NCBI GenBank assembly: GCA_015065965.1
Contig: SVPH01000015.1
Coordinates: 1-39,955, forward strand
DNA length: 39,955 bases
Source: Oscillospiraceae bacterium
Lineage (GTDB): Bacteria > Bacillota > Clostridia > Oscillospirales > Acutalibacteraceae
Direction: 5' to 3'
The position numbers and the translations under genes are program-made. The stretch's first letter is position 1; each line of letters begins with the position of its first letter. This document shows, piece by piece, positions 27,224 through 36,028 of this stretch. The notes under the pieces are model-generated. The model was not told the origin of the DNA, searched no databases, and saw only the letters and a program-made list of their open reading frames with translations.

Positions 27224-27252
27224 ATTATAGCATTGTATTTTTAGATATACAA
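27224..27252 (-). promoter_or_regulatory. Promoter of the 1569-residue repeat protein
   Basis: On the minus strand TTGTAT (27247-27252), 17 bases, TATAAT (27224-27229). Confidence 0.6.
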
Positions 27253-27317
27253 GGAGTTTTAACAAACTCAACTAAAAAGTTATATTTATTTTTTCGGCAC
27301 ATCAATTGATTTGCATG

Positions 27318-27346
27318 TTGACAAATTTCGATTTTAAGCGTAAAGT
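27318..27346 (+). promoter_or_regulatory. Promoter of the lipoprotein gene
   Basis: TTGACA (27318-27323), 17 bases, TAAAGT (27341-27346), 28 bases before the ATG. Confidence 0.65.
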
Positions 27347-27373
27347 ATATTCACTAAAATAGGGAGGCACAAA

Positions 27374-28252
27374 ATGAAAAAATTAACAGCAATTATTATG
27401 GTTATTGCAATGCTTTTTGCTTTTGCAGCATGCAATGACGGCAAACCGAATGACCCTACCGAAATTGTTACAAACGACAGCGGTGAGGCTGTTACAAACG
27501 AAAACGGCGAGGTAGAAACCAAGGTTGTGACCGAGGAAAGCACAAGCAACGGAGAAACAACCGCTCAGGTTGAAATGACAGAGAGCACAACTCTTGTTGA
27601 TGTAAGCGTTCCTTCGGAGGATCCCGCAACATGGACCGATGAAGAAATAGTTACTTTTTACAGAAACGCCGCTATCAGATCCAAAACAAAAGTAACCTCA
27701 AAGCAGACCATGACACTTAACGAAATGGTTGTTAATGACGGTGACGGCTTACTCGGCACACTTGTTGAATGGGCAACTCCTTTCCTGGTCAGCGCACTTG
27801 AGGACAGTTCAACAGAATTTGACGGAATAACAGGCGGATATGAAAACCTCGTTTTATCCGATACAACAAGTGTTAAGGCATACAAAAGCGGCGAATATAC
27901 GGTTGTTGAAATGACCCTGAAAGAGCAGACCGACGGCATTCACGGCGACACCTTCTCAGGAACAGTCGGCCATGCAATTTCTGTTGTAGGCGATATATCT
28001 TCTGTTGCAGAAGCACTGCCGATGTTTGCTATAGATTTTGAAAATGCCGACATAAAACTTCACTATGCAAATCCCAAACTCAAAGTTAAAATAAACAAAG
28101 ACGGCATAATTGAAAAAGGAACATGGACATATACGGTTGATGTCACAGTTGCAAATCTTAACATTGCAGCAGTAAGACTTCCTATCAAGGCATTCGTTGA
28201 AAGCGCACATGGCTCCGTAGGCTACATAATTGTCACCGGCGGCGGATTCTAA
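27374..28252 (+). CDS. Lipoprotein of unknown function
   Basis: 292 residues. Signal peptide with lipobox AFAAC, so Cys20 is probably lipidated. Residues 21-80 are a low-complexity acidic Thr/Glu/Asn linker with a short internal repeat (NDSGEAVTNENGEV). From about 85 there is a folded domain beginning WTDEEIVTFYRNAAIRSK and TKVTSKQTMTLNEMVVNDGD, rich in beta strand after that and ending in glycines. I do not recognise a named family; similar start motifs occur in uncharacterised Clostridia lipoproteins. It stands alone between two minus-strand genes with its own promoter and terminator. GGGAGG precedes the ATG. Confidence 0.8.
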   Translation: MKKLTAIIMVIAMLFAFAACNDGKPNDPTEIVTNDSGEAVTNENGEVETKVVTEESTSNGETTAQVEMTESTTLVDVSVPSEDPATWTDEEIVTFYRNAAIRSKTKVTSKQTMTLNEMVVNDGDGLLGTLVEWATPFLVSALEDSSTEFDGITGGYENLVLSDTTSVKAYKSGEYTVVEMTLKEQTDGIHGDTFSGTVGHAISVVGDISSVAEALPMFAIDFENADIKLHYANPKLKVKINKDGIIEKGTWTYTVDVTVANLNIAAVRLPIKAFVESAHGSVGYIIVTGGGF

Positions 28253-28260
28253 AAACATAA

Positions 28261-28303
28261 CCTCCGAGCAAACTCAAAAAGAGTTTTGTTCGGAGGCTTT
28301 TAT
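28261..28303 (+). terminator. Terminator after the lipoprotein gene
   Basis: Long stem CCTCCGAGCAAACTC with GAGTTTTGTTCGGAGG (small irregularity), five-A loop, then CTTTTATTTT. It may also serve the converging gene that ends at 28305. Confidence 0.85.
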
Positions 28304-28304
28304 T

Positions 28305-29132
28305 TTACTTTTCAATTTTAACCTGAACAGGTTTACGGTTTTTAAAATATGTTACATATTCAAAACCGCAACTTTCGGCAATTTCATAACCGCTGTCAAT
28401 ACCTGCGCCTACATGCTCGGTAAAATGAGCATCCGAGCCGAGAGTGAGCAATTCACCGCCGAGTTCTCTGAAACGGCGCACATAATTTTCAGTCGGCATT
28501 GTTTTACCGATAGGCTGTCTTAAACCGCTTGTGTTTATCTCAAGCGCCTTGCCGTTTGAAATAAGAGTTTTAAAAATCTCATCTGTTATATCGTCATAAC
28601 GCGTAAGGTCTGTATTGAATCTGCCGGACTGAACTATATAACGCATGGGATATGTAAGGTGGGCAAGGGTATCAAAGCCGTTCCATTTTGCAAGAATAAG
28701 CATTTCATTAAAATACTTATCAAGCAAAGAATAAACATCATCCTGAGTAAGATTGAGATAATCGAGTTCGCAGAAATCCGGCATTTGCCTTAAATTATGG
28801 ATTGAACCTATAACAAAATCATATTCATAACGGGCAAGCGATTTTTCCGTCAGCGCAAGGTCATAAGTCGGCTGACCCATTTCAATGCCTCTGAGCACCT
28901 GGATTTTGTTTTCAAACTCTTTGCGTGCACAGTTTATATCCTCATAACTGCTTTTCTGGCGGAATTCCAGATTGTGTCTTTCATAAAAATCAACATCAAA
29001 ATGGTCGGTAAACGCTATTGTTGCAAGACCGTTTTCAACCGCCGCACCGCACATAAGAGTTGCGGAATAATTGCCGTCAAATGAACTTGATGTATGCATA
29101 TGTAAATCTATTCTGTTTTTATAAATTGCCAT
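28305..29132 (-). CDS. PHP-domain histidinol-phosphatase-like protein
   Basis: 275 residues, a complete PHP domain: RIDLHMHTSSSFDG, IAFTDHFDVDFY, VLRGIEMGQP, VIGSIHN, AHLTYPMRY, ALEINTSGLR and LTLGSDAHFTEHVGAG. The His, Asp and Glu residues are the usual metal ligands. The layout matches HisJ/HisK-type histidinol phosphatases (histidine biosynthesis, L-histidinol phosphate to L-histidinol), but other PHP phosphoesterases look alike and no his genes are near, so the exact reaction is open. GAGG stands eight bases before the ATG. It lies 56 bases after the repeat-protein gene, with a hairpin between. Confidence 0.82.
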   Translation of the reverse strand: MAIYKNRIDLHMHTSSSFDGNYSATLMCGAAVENGLATIAFTDHFDVDFYERHNLEFRQKSSYEDINCARKEFENKIQVLRGIEMGQPTYDLALTEKSLARYEYDFVIGSIHNLRQMPDFCELDYLNLTQDDVYSLLDKYFNEMLILAKWNGFDTLAHLTYPMRYIVQSGRFNTDLTRYDDITDEIFKTLISNGKALEINTSGLRQPIGKTMPTENYVRRFRELGGELLTLGSDAHFTEHVGAGIDSGYEIAESCGFEYVTYFKNRKPVQVKIEK

Positions 29133-29155
29133 GAAAACACCTCATTTTATTACAT

Positions 29156-29185
29156 AAATTATCCCCCTTAATCGGGGGATAATTT
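29156..29185 (-). terminator. Hairpin after the second repeat-protein gene
   Basis: A perfect 12-base stem (29156-29167 with 29174-29185), six-base loop, directly after the stop of the gene ending at 29189. The minus-strand stem ends in TTT within an AT-rich run. Confidence 0.7.
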
Positions 29186-29188
29186 TTA

Positions 29189-32089
29189 TCACCAAATTTT
29201 AAATACCTGAACTATGGTTCTGTTCATTCTGAAAAGATTCTTAAAGAAAGATACGATTTTCTGCCAAATGCCTGCGTTTGATTTCACAGTCTGAGTATCC
29301 GAAATTTCATTGCCGCTTGCATCGCTGAGCACATTTCCGTTTGCATCAACTACTTTTGCACTGACTGTCACGGTACCCTTGCCTGTTGACTTAAGTTCAC
29401 AAGTCATTCCGTCTGCCGATGTGTTCACCGAGAATCCGCTGCCATCAACAAACCACTTAATGCTTGCGCCTTCAGGCAGATTTTCAACTTCTGCGGTAAG
29501 GCGGAGTGTTTCACCGTAATTAATCGTTCTTGAAACAGGATTGTTCTTGATTTTAATTGTTGTTGCTATTTTGAAAACGGCAGTAACCGTTATATCCTCA
29601 GCAGGCATAGCGGAGGGGAATGCTTTATCCCAGCCTGCAAAAACATAACCTGCCTTTGAAGGAACTTCAGGTTCAGCAATCTCCGCACCGAAGATATAGT
29701 ATTCAGATGTGCTTATTCCGTCAACAACAGTTGTAAAAGCATACTTGTTTCTGTCAATATAAACTTTAAGCACAAGTGAACCGTCTGCAGTAACAACTCC
29801 TGAAAGTTCGCTCTTTTCACTGTTAAGGCTGAAACCGTAAGGAACGGTATATGGTGCGGTAACGGTTTCTCCGATTTTTCCCTGATAATTCACGCTTGAA
29901 ACCTGATATTCACCCGAAACATCCATTGTATATGTTTCAACCTCATATGTAATTTGTGACAAATCAATCCACAGCGCAACGAATTTTTTGCCGTTTATAC
30001 TGTCCATCATTCCGAGGCTTTCAGTAACATTCACGCCATCCAAAGACCAACCTGCAAAAAGCCAATTCTCCTTTGCTGGCGATTCGGGAGCGATAATTGC
30101 ACTGCCAAACTCAACGGGAACAGATTTGACCGAACTGCCGTCAGCCCATGCGCCTGTGTTTGCATCAAAAACAACATCGTATTCATTTGCTGTACGCACT
30201 GCCGTAATCGTTATATTCTCATCAGTCATCTTTGCAGGGACTTCTTTATCCCACTTATATGTATAACCATCTTCTGTGGGGAGCGCAGGTGCCGTTATCT
30301 CTTCTTCATAGAGATATGTAGTCGAACTGATAATTGAGCCGTCATAGTCAACAAAAGTTACCGAATAGGTGTTCTTTGTCCACAAAGCAGTAATTGTCAT
30401 ATCCTCTGCAGGCATTGTTGCAGGTATCTGTGCATTCCAGCCTGCAAATGTATATCCCTTCTTTTCAGGAGTGGGAATCTCTGCAGTAACGGGAGAACCG
30501 TAATCGCCTGTAATGGGGTCAATTATTGTATCGCCTGTATCTGCAAACGAAATTGTTGTTTCGTTAACTTCGTATATTGCCTCAAAGTATACATCTTCCA
30601 TATCAATAATGCCGGGTTCGGGATCCCACATAACAAAGACATAGCCTTCTCTTACAGGGGGTTCGGGTATGGCAATTTCTTCACCGTACACCGTAGGAAT
30701 CACCTTTACGCTTGAACCATCGGCAAACATACCCTCGCCAGCATCAAACGTTGCGTTATACACATTTGCCTCGCTTACAGCATGCAAAACAACATCTTCT
30801 GTTACCGTATATGGGAATGTTACTATATTGCCGTTATAATCGGTATACCATGCATTTTCCGCCTTGTAGCCTTCGGGAACATCGCTTTCATATACTTCAT
30901 CGCCGTAGAGGTAGAAGATCTCATCAAGCACATTGCCGAGATGATCAACAAATGTGACTATATACTCAACCTCAACATACTCTGCGGTAAATGTAATATC
31001 TTCTGTTGCAATATCGGGAATTTCCATATCCCAGCCGATAAATTCCATACCGGGGTACACGGGAATTTCATCAAAGATTTCGGGAGTTTCGCCGTATTCA
31101 TAAACAAACGATACCGTTCTCTGTCCGTTTGACTCAAACTTACCGCCCTGAGTTGCATCGAACACAAATGTATATTTCTCTGCTTCATACTGTGCAAAGA
31201 GTTCAACATCACACTCAGGCATAGCCGCAGGAGCATCTTCACCGTCGGCTGTTTTCCAACCTGCGAACACATGTCCTTCTTTCTCGGGTGCTTCAGGCAC
31301 AACAATCGCATCGCCGGCAGAATATTTTTCAACCCAATACTTTGCACCATCAACATTCCATGTTACGGTATATTCCACGGGAGGAGTATTATCTACGGTC
31401 ACTTCCGCTTTTTTGCTTTCAAGTGCGGGAGCATTCTCATACCAAAGATATGCGGTTAAAAGTCCCGAAAGATCTGTTGCATCATCTTCCGCATAAGGAA
31501 ATGAAACAAAGCCCTCTGTGTTTTCAATCGTGCAGACTGTTTCAGGGATAACGAAGCACTCAAGTGACTTGCCTTTGCTTCCGCCGAGAACGGTCATATC
31601 CACTTCAAAGATCCAGTCTGAGCCGTCATACATAACGCAAGAGTATGTTTGAATGGAAATTGCCAAAAAGCCGTATTGCGCCATTTGTTCTGCTGTAATA
31701 TTACCGTGACCAAGTTGCTTGTTGGCAACATTTGTTCCGTCTGCGCAATTGATCATCCTGAAATTTTCAGCAGCAAAATCAAAAGCATCGTTAAGTTTCA
31801 ACTGGGTTGATACGCCTTCTGATAAACCTGTAGGCGAAAGCACACTCTTATCATATGCCAAAAGCAGCGTAGCAGGGCCGGAATTGAAGTTTGTTGAAAT
31901 TGAAGCCCTCATTTTCACAGCATCTCCTGCCGCAACAGTTGTTATGGGTGTCCAATCACCGCCAACCTCATCATAACCGTAGAACTCGGTTGAGATTGTA
32001 TAGTTATAATTTGTTTGCGCAAAAGCGCCGAATGATGCAACGCTCAGTATCATAAGCAATGCAAGCATCAATGCGGTAAAATTTTTCAT
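29189..32089 (-). CDS. Secreted InlB-repeat protein with cohesin-like N-terminus
   Basis: 966 residues. Signal peptide (LMLALLMILSVASFGAFAQ). Residues 25-200 look like a cohesin-type or other beta-sandwich domain: VAAGDAVKMRASISTNFNSG, ATLLLAYDKSVLSPTGLS. A linker leads to about eight InlB repeat units (KEGHVFAGW, KKGYTFAGW, KAGYVFAGW and degenerate ones), one larger Y-E-V-E-T-Y-T-M-D-V-S-G-E-Y module as in the 1569-residue protein, and an Ig-like domain (RTINYGETLRLTAEVENLPE). The tail is SNAGIWQKIVSFFKNLFRMN, then RTIVQVFKIW: a short amphipathic basic helix instead of a sortase signal. AGGAGG is 12 bases before the ATG. Surface display or cell-envelope adhesion is inferred. Confidence 0.86.
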   Translation of the reverse strand: MKNFTALMLALLMILSVASFGAFAQTNYNYTISTEFYGYDEVGGDWTPITTVAAGDAVKMRASISTNFNSGPATLLLAYDKSVLSPTGLSEGVSTQLKLNDAFDFAAENFRMINCADGTNVANKQLGHGNITAEQMAQYGFLAISIQTYSCVMYDGSDWIFEVDMTVLGGSKGKSLECFVIPETVCTIENTEGFVSFPYAEDDATDLSGLLTAYLWYENAPALESKKAEVTVDNTPPVEYTVTWNVDGAKYWVEKYSAGDAIVVPEAPEKEGHVFAGWKTADGEDAPAAMPECDVELFAQYEAEKYTFVFDATQGGKFESNGQRTVSFVYEYGETPEIFDEIPVYPGMEFIGWDMEIPDIATEDITFTAEYVEVEYIVTFVDHLGNVLDEIFYLYGDEVYESDVPEGYKAENAWYTDYNGNIVTFPYTVTEDVVLHAVSEANVYNATFDAGEGMFADGSSVKVIPTVYGEEIAIPEPPVREGYVFVMWDPEPGIIDMEDVYFEAIYEVNETTISFADTGDTIIDPITGDYGSPVTAEIPTPEKKGYTFAGWNAQIPATMPAEDMTITALWTKNTYSVTFVDYDGSIISSTTYLYEEEITAPALPTEDGYTYKWDKEVPAKMTDENITITAVRTANEYDVVFDANTGAWADGSSVKSVPVEFGSAIIAPESPAKENWLFAGWSLDGVNVTESLGMMDSINGKKFVALWIDLSQITYEVETYTMDVSGEYQVSSVNYQGKIGETVTAPYTVPYGFSLNSEKSELSGVVTADGSLVLKVYIDRNKYAFTTVVDGISTSEYYIFGAEIAEPEVPSKAGYVFAGWDKAFPSAMPAEDITVTAVFKIATTIKIKNNPVSRTINYGETLRLTAEVENLPEGASIKWFVDGSGFSVNTSADGMTCELKSTGKGTVTVSAKVVDANGNVLSDASGNEISDTQTVKSNAGIWQKIVSFFKNLFRMNRTIVQVFKIW

Positions 32090-32142
32090 TATTCCTGAAT
32101 CCTCCTAAGTGTAAAATAACTTAAAAAGCCATAGATATATTT

Positions 32143-32171
32143 ATAATACCAAAAAAGAAACCGAAAGTCTA
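32143..32171 (-). promoter_or_regulatory. Promoter of the 966-residue repeat protein
   Basis: On the minus strand TAGACT (32166-32171), 17 bases, TATTAT (32143-32148). Confidence 0.5.
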
Positions 32172-32246
32172 CACTCAGAATAATATTTTTGAAAAAATCA
32201 ACTGAAACTTTTGACACGGCGTTTTATACTCAATTACAAATAGAGC

Positions 32247-32275
32247 GTGACAACGACTAATTAATATGGTATAAT
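32247..32275 (+). promoter_or_regulatory. Promoter of the LMW-PTP/GH51 operon
   Basis: GTGACA (32247-32252), 17 bases, TATAAT (32270-32275), 32 bases before the GTG start. Confidence 0.65.
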
Positions 32276-32307
32276 CAGTAAATACAGATAAACAAAGGGG
32301 CTTGAAA

Positions 32308-32784
32308 GTGAAAAAAATAATGTTCGTATGCCATGGAAATATCTGCAGAAGCCCCATGGCGGAGTTTATAATGAAAGATATGGTCAGGCGCAAAGGAATG
32401 GCAAATGAATTTGTAATTGCATCCTGCGCTACAAGCACTGAAGAAATTTGGGGCGATATCGGCAACCCCGTTTATCCGCCCGCAAAAGCAGAACTTTCAA
32501 AGCACGGAATATCCTGTGAAGGTAAACGTGCAGTTCAATTAAAGAAAAACGATTATGCAAACTATGACCTTTTTATCGGTATGGACAGCATGAACATCCG
32601 CAACATGTACCGTATTCTCGGTAATGATCCCGAAGGAAAAATCCGCAAACTTATGGATTACACAGAGCGCGGCGGGGATGTTGCCGACCCTTGGTACAGC
32701 GGAAAGTTTGATGTTGCTTACCGTGACATATTTGACGGCTGCGAAGGACTGTTGAAATCAATTGAGGAGGAGAAATTAATATGA
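32308..32784 (+). CDS. Low-molecular-weight protein tyrosine phosphatase
   Basis: 158 residues. The P-loop FVCHGNICRSPMAEF holds the C-x5-R-S signature with nucleophilic Cys near residue 8, and ADPWYSGKFDVAYRDI supplies the general-acid Asp. The family removes phosphate from protein tyrosines in the cytoplasm. I choose GTG 32308 because AAAGGGG (32294-32300) is seven bases upstream and family proteins start this close to the P-loop; TTG at 32302 is too near that site. The stop overlaps the next ATG (ATGA). Confidence 0.92.
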   Translation: MKKIMFVCHGNICRSPMAEFIMKDMVRRKGMANEFVIASCATSTEEIWGDIGNPVYPPAKAELSKHGISCEGKRAVQLKKNDYANYDLFIGMDSMNIRNMYRILGNDPEGKIRKLMDYTERGGDVADPWYSGKFDVAYRDIFDGCEGLLKSIEEEKLI

Positions 32785-35522
32785 AATATGCAATCTGTCA
32801 GGCACTCAAAAAGTTTTTTGCCTCTGTTACGGCAGCGATTGTTTCGCTGACAGGCGGAGGTTTTGGCGGCGATAAAACAGCCGAACCTGTCAGACCCGAT
32901 GCAAATACCGTAACGGCATACAGTAAAGCAGATGCCGACTACACTCTCGGCATTGATGTTGAGGATGAAATCCACGATATAAGCGACCTGCTTTTCGGCG
33001 TTTTCTTTGAGGATATCAACTTTGCTGCAGACGGCGGACTCTATGCCGAAATGGTTGTTAACCGCTCCTTTGAATTTACCGAACTTGCGGCAGGCGATGC
33101 ATTTCACGGCTGGAGCACAATCAACGGTGCAGCGGCTGAGGTTAAAATCAATGACACAGCAAACGCACTGAACGAAAATAACACAAACTACCTTGTGCTG
33201 AATAACAATTCCGATACCCCTGCAGGCATTGCAAATGTTGGCTTCCTTGACGGAATGTCAATTGAAGAAAATGCAAAATATAATTTTTCTGTTTATGCCA
33301 AAGGGCTTGACGGTTACGGCGGCAAACTTTATGTTAACCTTTGCTCAGGCGGTGAAATTGTCGGCAGCGGTATAATTAATTCCTTAACTGCCGAATGGCA
33401 GAAATATTCCCTCACCCTCAACTGCACAAAAACGGATTTTGAAAATGCAACTCTTCAGGTGCTTGCCGATAAAGGCAGCGTTGCACTTGATATGGTTTCG
33501 CTTTTCCCTGAAGATACTTTCAAAGGCAGAGAGAACGGCATGAGAAAAGACCTTGGAGAGATGCTTGAGGATCTTGAGCCGAAATTCCTGCGTTTTCCCG
33601 GCGGATGTGTAATTGAAGGCTATGATTATGAAACCGCATATAACTGGAAAGACTCTATCGCAACGGGCAAAAACGGTCTGCCTCTTGAATTCAACGGCGG
33701 ATACGGCGATATTGCTGCAAGAAAACAGGGCACAAATCTTTGGACAAACATTGCCGCAACAGACGACCCATTCCCCTGCTTTATGACATACGGTCTGGGC
33801 TTTTATGAATACTTTCAACTTGCCGAAGATATCGGCGCAATCGGCGTACCTGTTATCAACTGCGGAATTTACTGCCAGATGAGAGGCAGAGGTCCTGTTG
33901 ATATGGAAAGCGCTGAATTCAAACAGTATGTTCAGGATATGCACGACCTTGTTGAATTCTGCCGCGGTGATGAAAACACAACATGGGGCAAAGTGCGCGT
34001 ATCGCTCGGCCACCCCGAACCTTTTGAACTTAAATATATCTGCATCGGCAACGAGCAGGAAGGCGAGATTTATTTTGAAAGATATCAGGTTTTCCTTGAC
34101 TCCTTCAACAAAGCAAAAGCAGAAAATCCTGAACTTTACAACGGCATTGAACTCATTTATTCCGCAGGCGCTTCTGACGGAACACACGGCGAAAACTACA
34201 TAAAATCATATGAATATGCCAAGAAACAACTCGGTTCTTCCGATATTGCCGCTGATTTTGCCGGTGCAACCGATCAGCACTACTATAATCAGCCCGAGTG
34301 GTTCCTCAAAAATGCTGATTATTATGACGAAAAGAATTACAAGCGTAACGTTAATGAAATGACAGACACTCCTTACGGCGGCGGACTTCAGGTTTTCCTC
34401 GGTGAATATGCTGCAAAATCCAACACTCTTAAGGCTGCCCTTGCCGAAGCGGCTTATATGACGGGTCTTGAACGCAACGGCGATATAGTGCGCATGGCGG
34501 CTTATGCTCCCCTTTTCGGCAACCTCACGGCAACCCACTGGTCACCCGACCTTATATGGTTTAACAATCATCAGGTAACGGGTTCAATCAGTTACTATAT
34601 GCAAAAACTCTTCTCTGTCAACGCCGGCACAACCCTGCTTTCATCAGACCTTGAAGGCGCAAAGGTTGAGCAGTCGCCTCTCGGCGGCAGAGTTGGCATA
34701 GGCACATGGTATACTTCCGCCGAGTTTGACAACGTTAAAGTTGTTTCAAACGAAACGGGCAGAACTCTCGGCTCGGATAAATTCTCGCTCCCCCTCAACT
34801 TCTGGTGGAACTGGGAAAATATCTATGACAGCAATGATTTTGAAATTCAAAACGGCAAACTTGTTCAGACAAACACATGGATGCCTTATACCGAAACGGG
34901 CATGGTTGCCTACTACGGCTGCGACGAATGGACAAACTACACATACACCGTTGATGCAACAAAACTTGACGGTGAAGAAGGTTTCATTATCCCCTTTGCC
35001 GTTAAAGATGCTCAGAACTGCTATTTCTGGAATATCGGCGGCTGGGGCAACACCGTTTCATGCATTCAGCAGATTGAAAACGGCGCAAAAACAAAACTTC
35101 TCGGCACAGTCAGAGACTGCACAATAGAAACAGGTAAAACCTATGAAATCAAGGTTGTTGTTTCGGGCACAACGGTCAAATGCTATCTTGACGGCGAACT
35201 TTATGTTGACTGGGACTTAGCCTCAGAGGCACAAGCAGAGGCATATCAGGTTGTCAGCACAGATGAAAGCGGCGATGTTATCATAAAACTCGTCAATGTA
35301 ACAGGAACAAGCAAAGTGTTTGCCGTTGATGTTACAAACGCCGACATTAAATCAACCGCAACCGTTCATCAGGTTACAGGTGACAGCCTTGCAAACGATA
35401 ATATCCTCGGTGCAAAAGAGGACTGCATTATGGAAGAATTTACGGTTAACGGTTTATCGGATGAATTCAACTACACCGTGCCTGCATATTCCGTAACATG
35501 CATAAGGCTTGAAAGGAACTGA
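32781..35522 (+). CDS. GH51 alpha-L-arabinofuranosidase-like secreted enzyme
   Basis: 913 residues. A hydrophobic start (about 10-30) suggests export. FGVFFEDINFAADGGLYAEM and VNRSFEF mark the GH51 N-terminus, followed by a carbohydrate-binding-like beta sandwich (about 110-240). The catalytic barrel has PKFLRFPGGCVIEGYDYE, acid/base Glu in CIGNEQEGEIYFERY (about 426) and nucleophile Glu in VFLGEYAA (about 541). After GRVGIGTWYTSAEFDNVKVV comes an inserted LamG/DUF1080-like domain (about 640-850), then the usual C-terminal strands. It should release arabinose from arabinan or arabinoxylan. GAGGAGGAG precedes the ATG, which overlaps the phosphatase stop. Confidence 0.88.
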   Translation: MKYAICQALKKFFASVTAAIVSLTGGGFGGDKTAEPVRPDANTVTAYSKADADYTLGIDVEDEIHDISDLLFGVFFEDINFAADGGLYAEMVVNRSFEFTELAAGDAFHGWSTINGAAAEVKINDTANALNENNTNYLVLNNNSDTPAGIANVGFLDGMSIEENAKYNFSVYAKGLDGYGGKLYVNLCSGGEIVGSGIINSLTAEWQKYSLTLNCTKTDFENATLQVLADKGSVALDMVSLFPEDTFKGRENGMRKDLGEMLEDLEPKFLRFPGGCVIEGYDYETAYNWKDSIATGKNGLPLEFNGGYGDIAARKQGTNLWTNIAATDDPFPCFMTYGLGFYEYFQLAEDIGAIGVPVINCGIYCQMRGRGPVDMESAEFKQYVQDMHDLVEFCRGDENTTWGKVRVSLGHPEPFELKYICIGNEQEGEIYFERYQVFLDSFNKAKAENPELYNGIELIYSAGASDGTHGENYIKSYEYAKKQLGSSDIAADFAGATDQHYYNQPEWFLKNADYYDEKNYKRNVNEMTDTPYGGGLQVFLGEYAAKSNTLKAALAEAAYMTGLERNGDIVRMAAYAPLFGNLTATHWSPDLIWFNNHQVTGSISYYMQKLFSVNAGTTLLSSDLEGAKVEQSPLGGRVGIGTWYTSAEFDNVKVVSNETGRTLGSDKFSLPLNFWWNWENIYDSNDFEIQNGKLVQTNTWMPYTETGMVAYYGCDEWTNYTYTVDATKLDGEEGFIIPFAVKDAQNCYFWNIGGWGNTVSCIQQIENGAKTKLLGTVRDCTIETGKTYEIKVVVSGTTVKCYLDGELYVDWDLASEAQAEAYQVVSTDESGDVIIKLVNVTGTSKVFAVDVTNADIKSTATVHQVTGDSLANDNILGAKEDCIMEEFTVNGLSDEFNYTVPAYSVTCIRLERN

Positions 35523-35525
35523 GTT

Positions 35526-36017
35526 ATGGGCAAAACTTTGGGTTCATGGAGCGGTATGAGAAAATATCTTGAGCAGGAAATGCTTTCAGAATCGCTCAAA
35601 GGCAGAATTCAGTATTCCTGCACCTCATATCCCAATATGGATGGTAAAAAAATCTTTGAAATCCGCATTGACAGCAAAACATTTAAACGTTTTTCTTGGG
35701 AAACCGTTGCTTTCAAAAACAAGAACTTGAAGCAACAAGAAGCATGGAATATTTTCTGGGAAGAAAAAAATTACGTTCCCGTCGAAGATAAAACAGAATT
35801 TGACGATGAAGATTTCTGCAATGCCCTTAAAGTTTACAGAGAATTGCCGATTGAAGACTCAATTGTTCATTCAAACCCAATTGTCAGAATGTTTGCTATT
35901 CTTGACAGACGTATAGGCAAACGCACTCTTGAAAAACTTACAGAAACAGCACAAAATCAACCCGAGTGGCTAAAATCAATTTATCTGTTAAGGTTCTCAG
36001 CGGAAAACATAATCTAA
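35526..36017 (+). CDS. SF0329 family protein
   Basis: 163 residues, soluble. The start MGKTLGSWSGMRKYLEQEML and the motif KRFSWETVAF match what I know as the SF0329 family, an uncharacterised group of small cytoplasmic proteins common in gut Firmicutes. The second half (EDSIVHSNPIVRMFAILDRR) is helical. It follows the GH51 gene by three bases, with AAGGA upstream, so it is co-transcribed, but there is no clear link to arabinose release. Confidence 0.75.
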   Translation: MGKTLGSWSGMRKYLEQEMLSESLKGRIQYSCTSYPNMDGKKIFEIRIDSKTFKRFSWETVAFKNKNLKQQEAWNIFWEEKNYVPVEDKTEFDDEDFCNALKVYRELPIEDSIVHSNPIVRMFAILDRRIGKRTLEKLTETAQNQPEWLKSIYLLRFSAENII

Positions 36018-36028
36018 AGGAGAAAGTC

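Noticed and set aside
28305..29132. Assigning hisK/hisJ as gene symbol
   Set aside because: PHP motifs are clear but no histidine genes are nearby and related phosphoesterases share the same motifs.
33384..34187. Minus-strand 267-residue frame inside the GH51 gene
   Set aside because: Shadow frame opposite the GH51 catalytic region; Cys/Phe-rich composition and no family motif.
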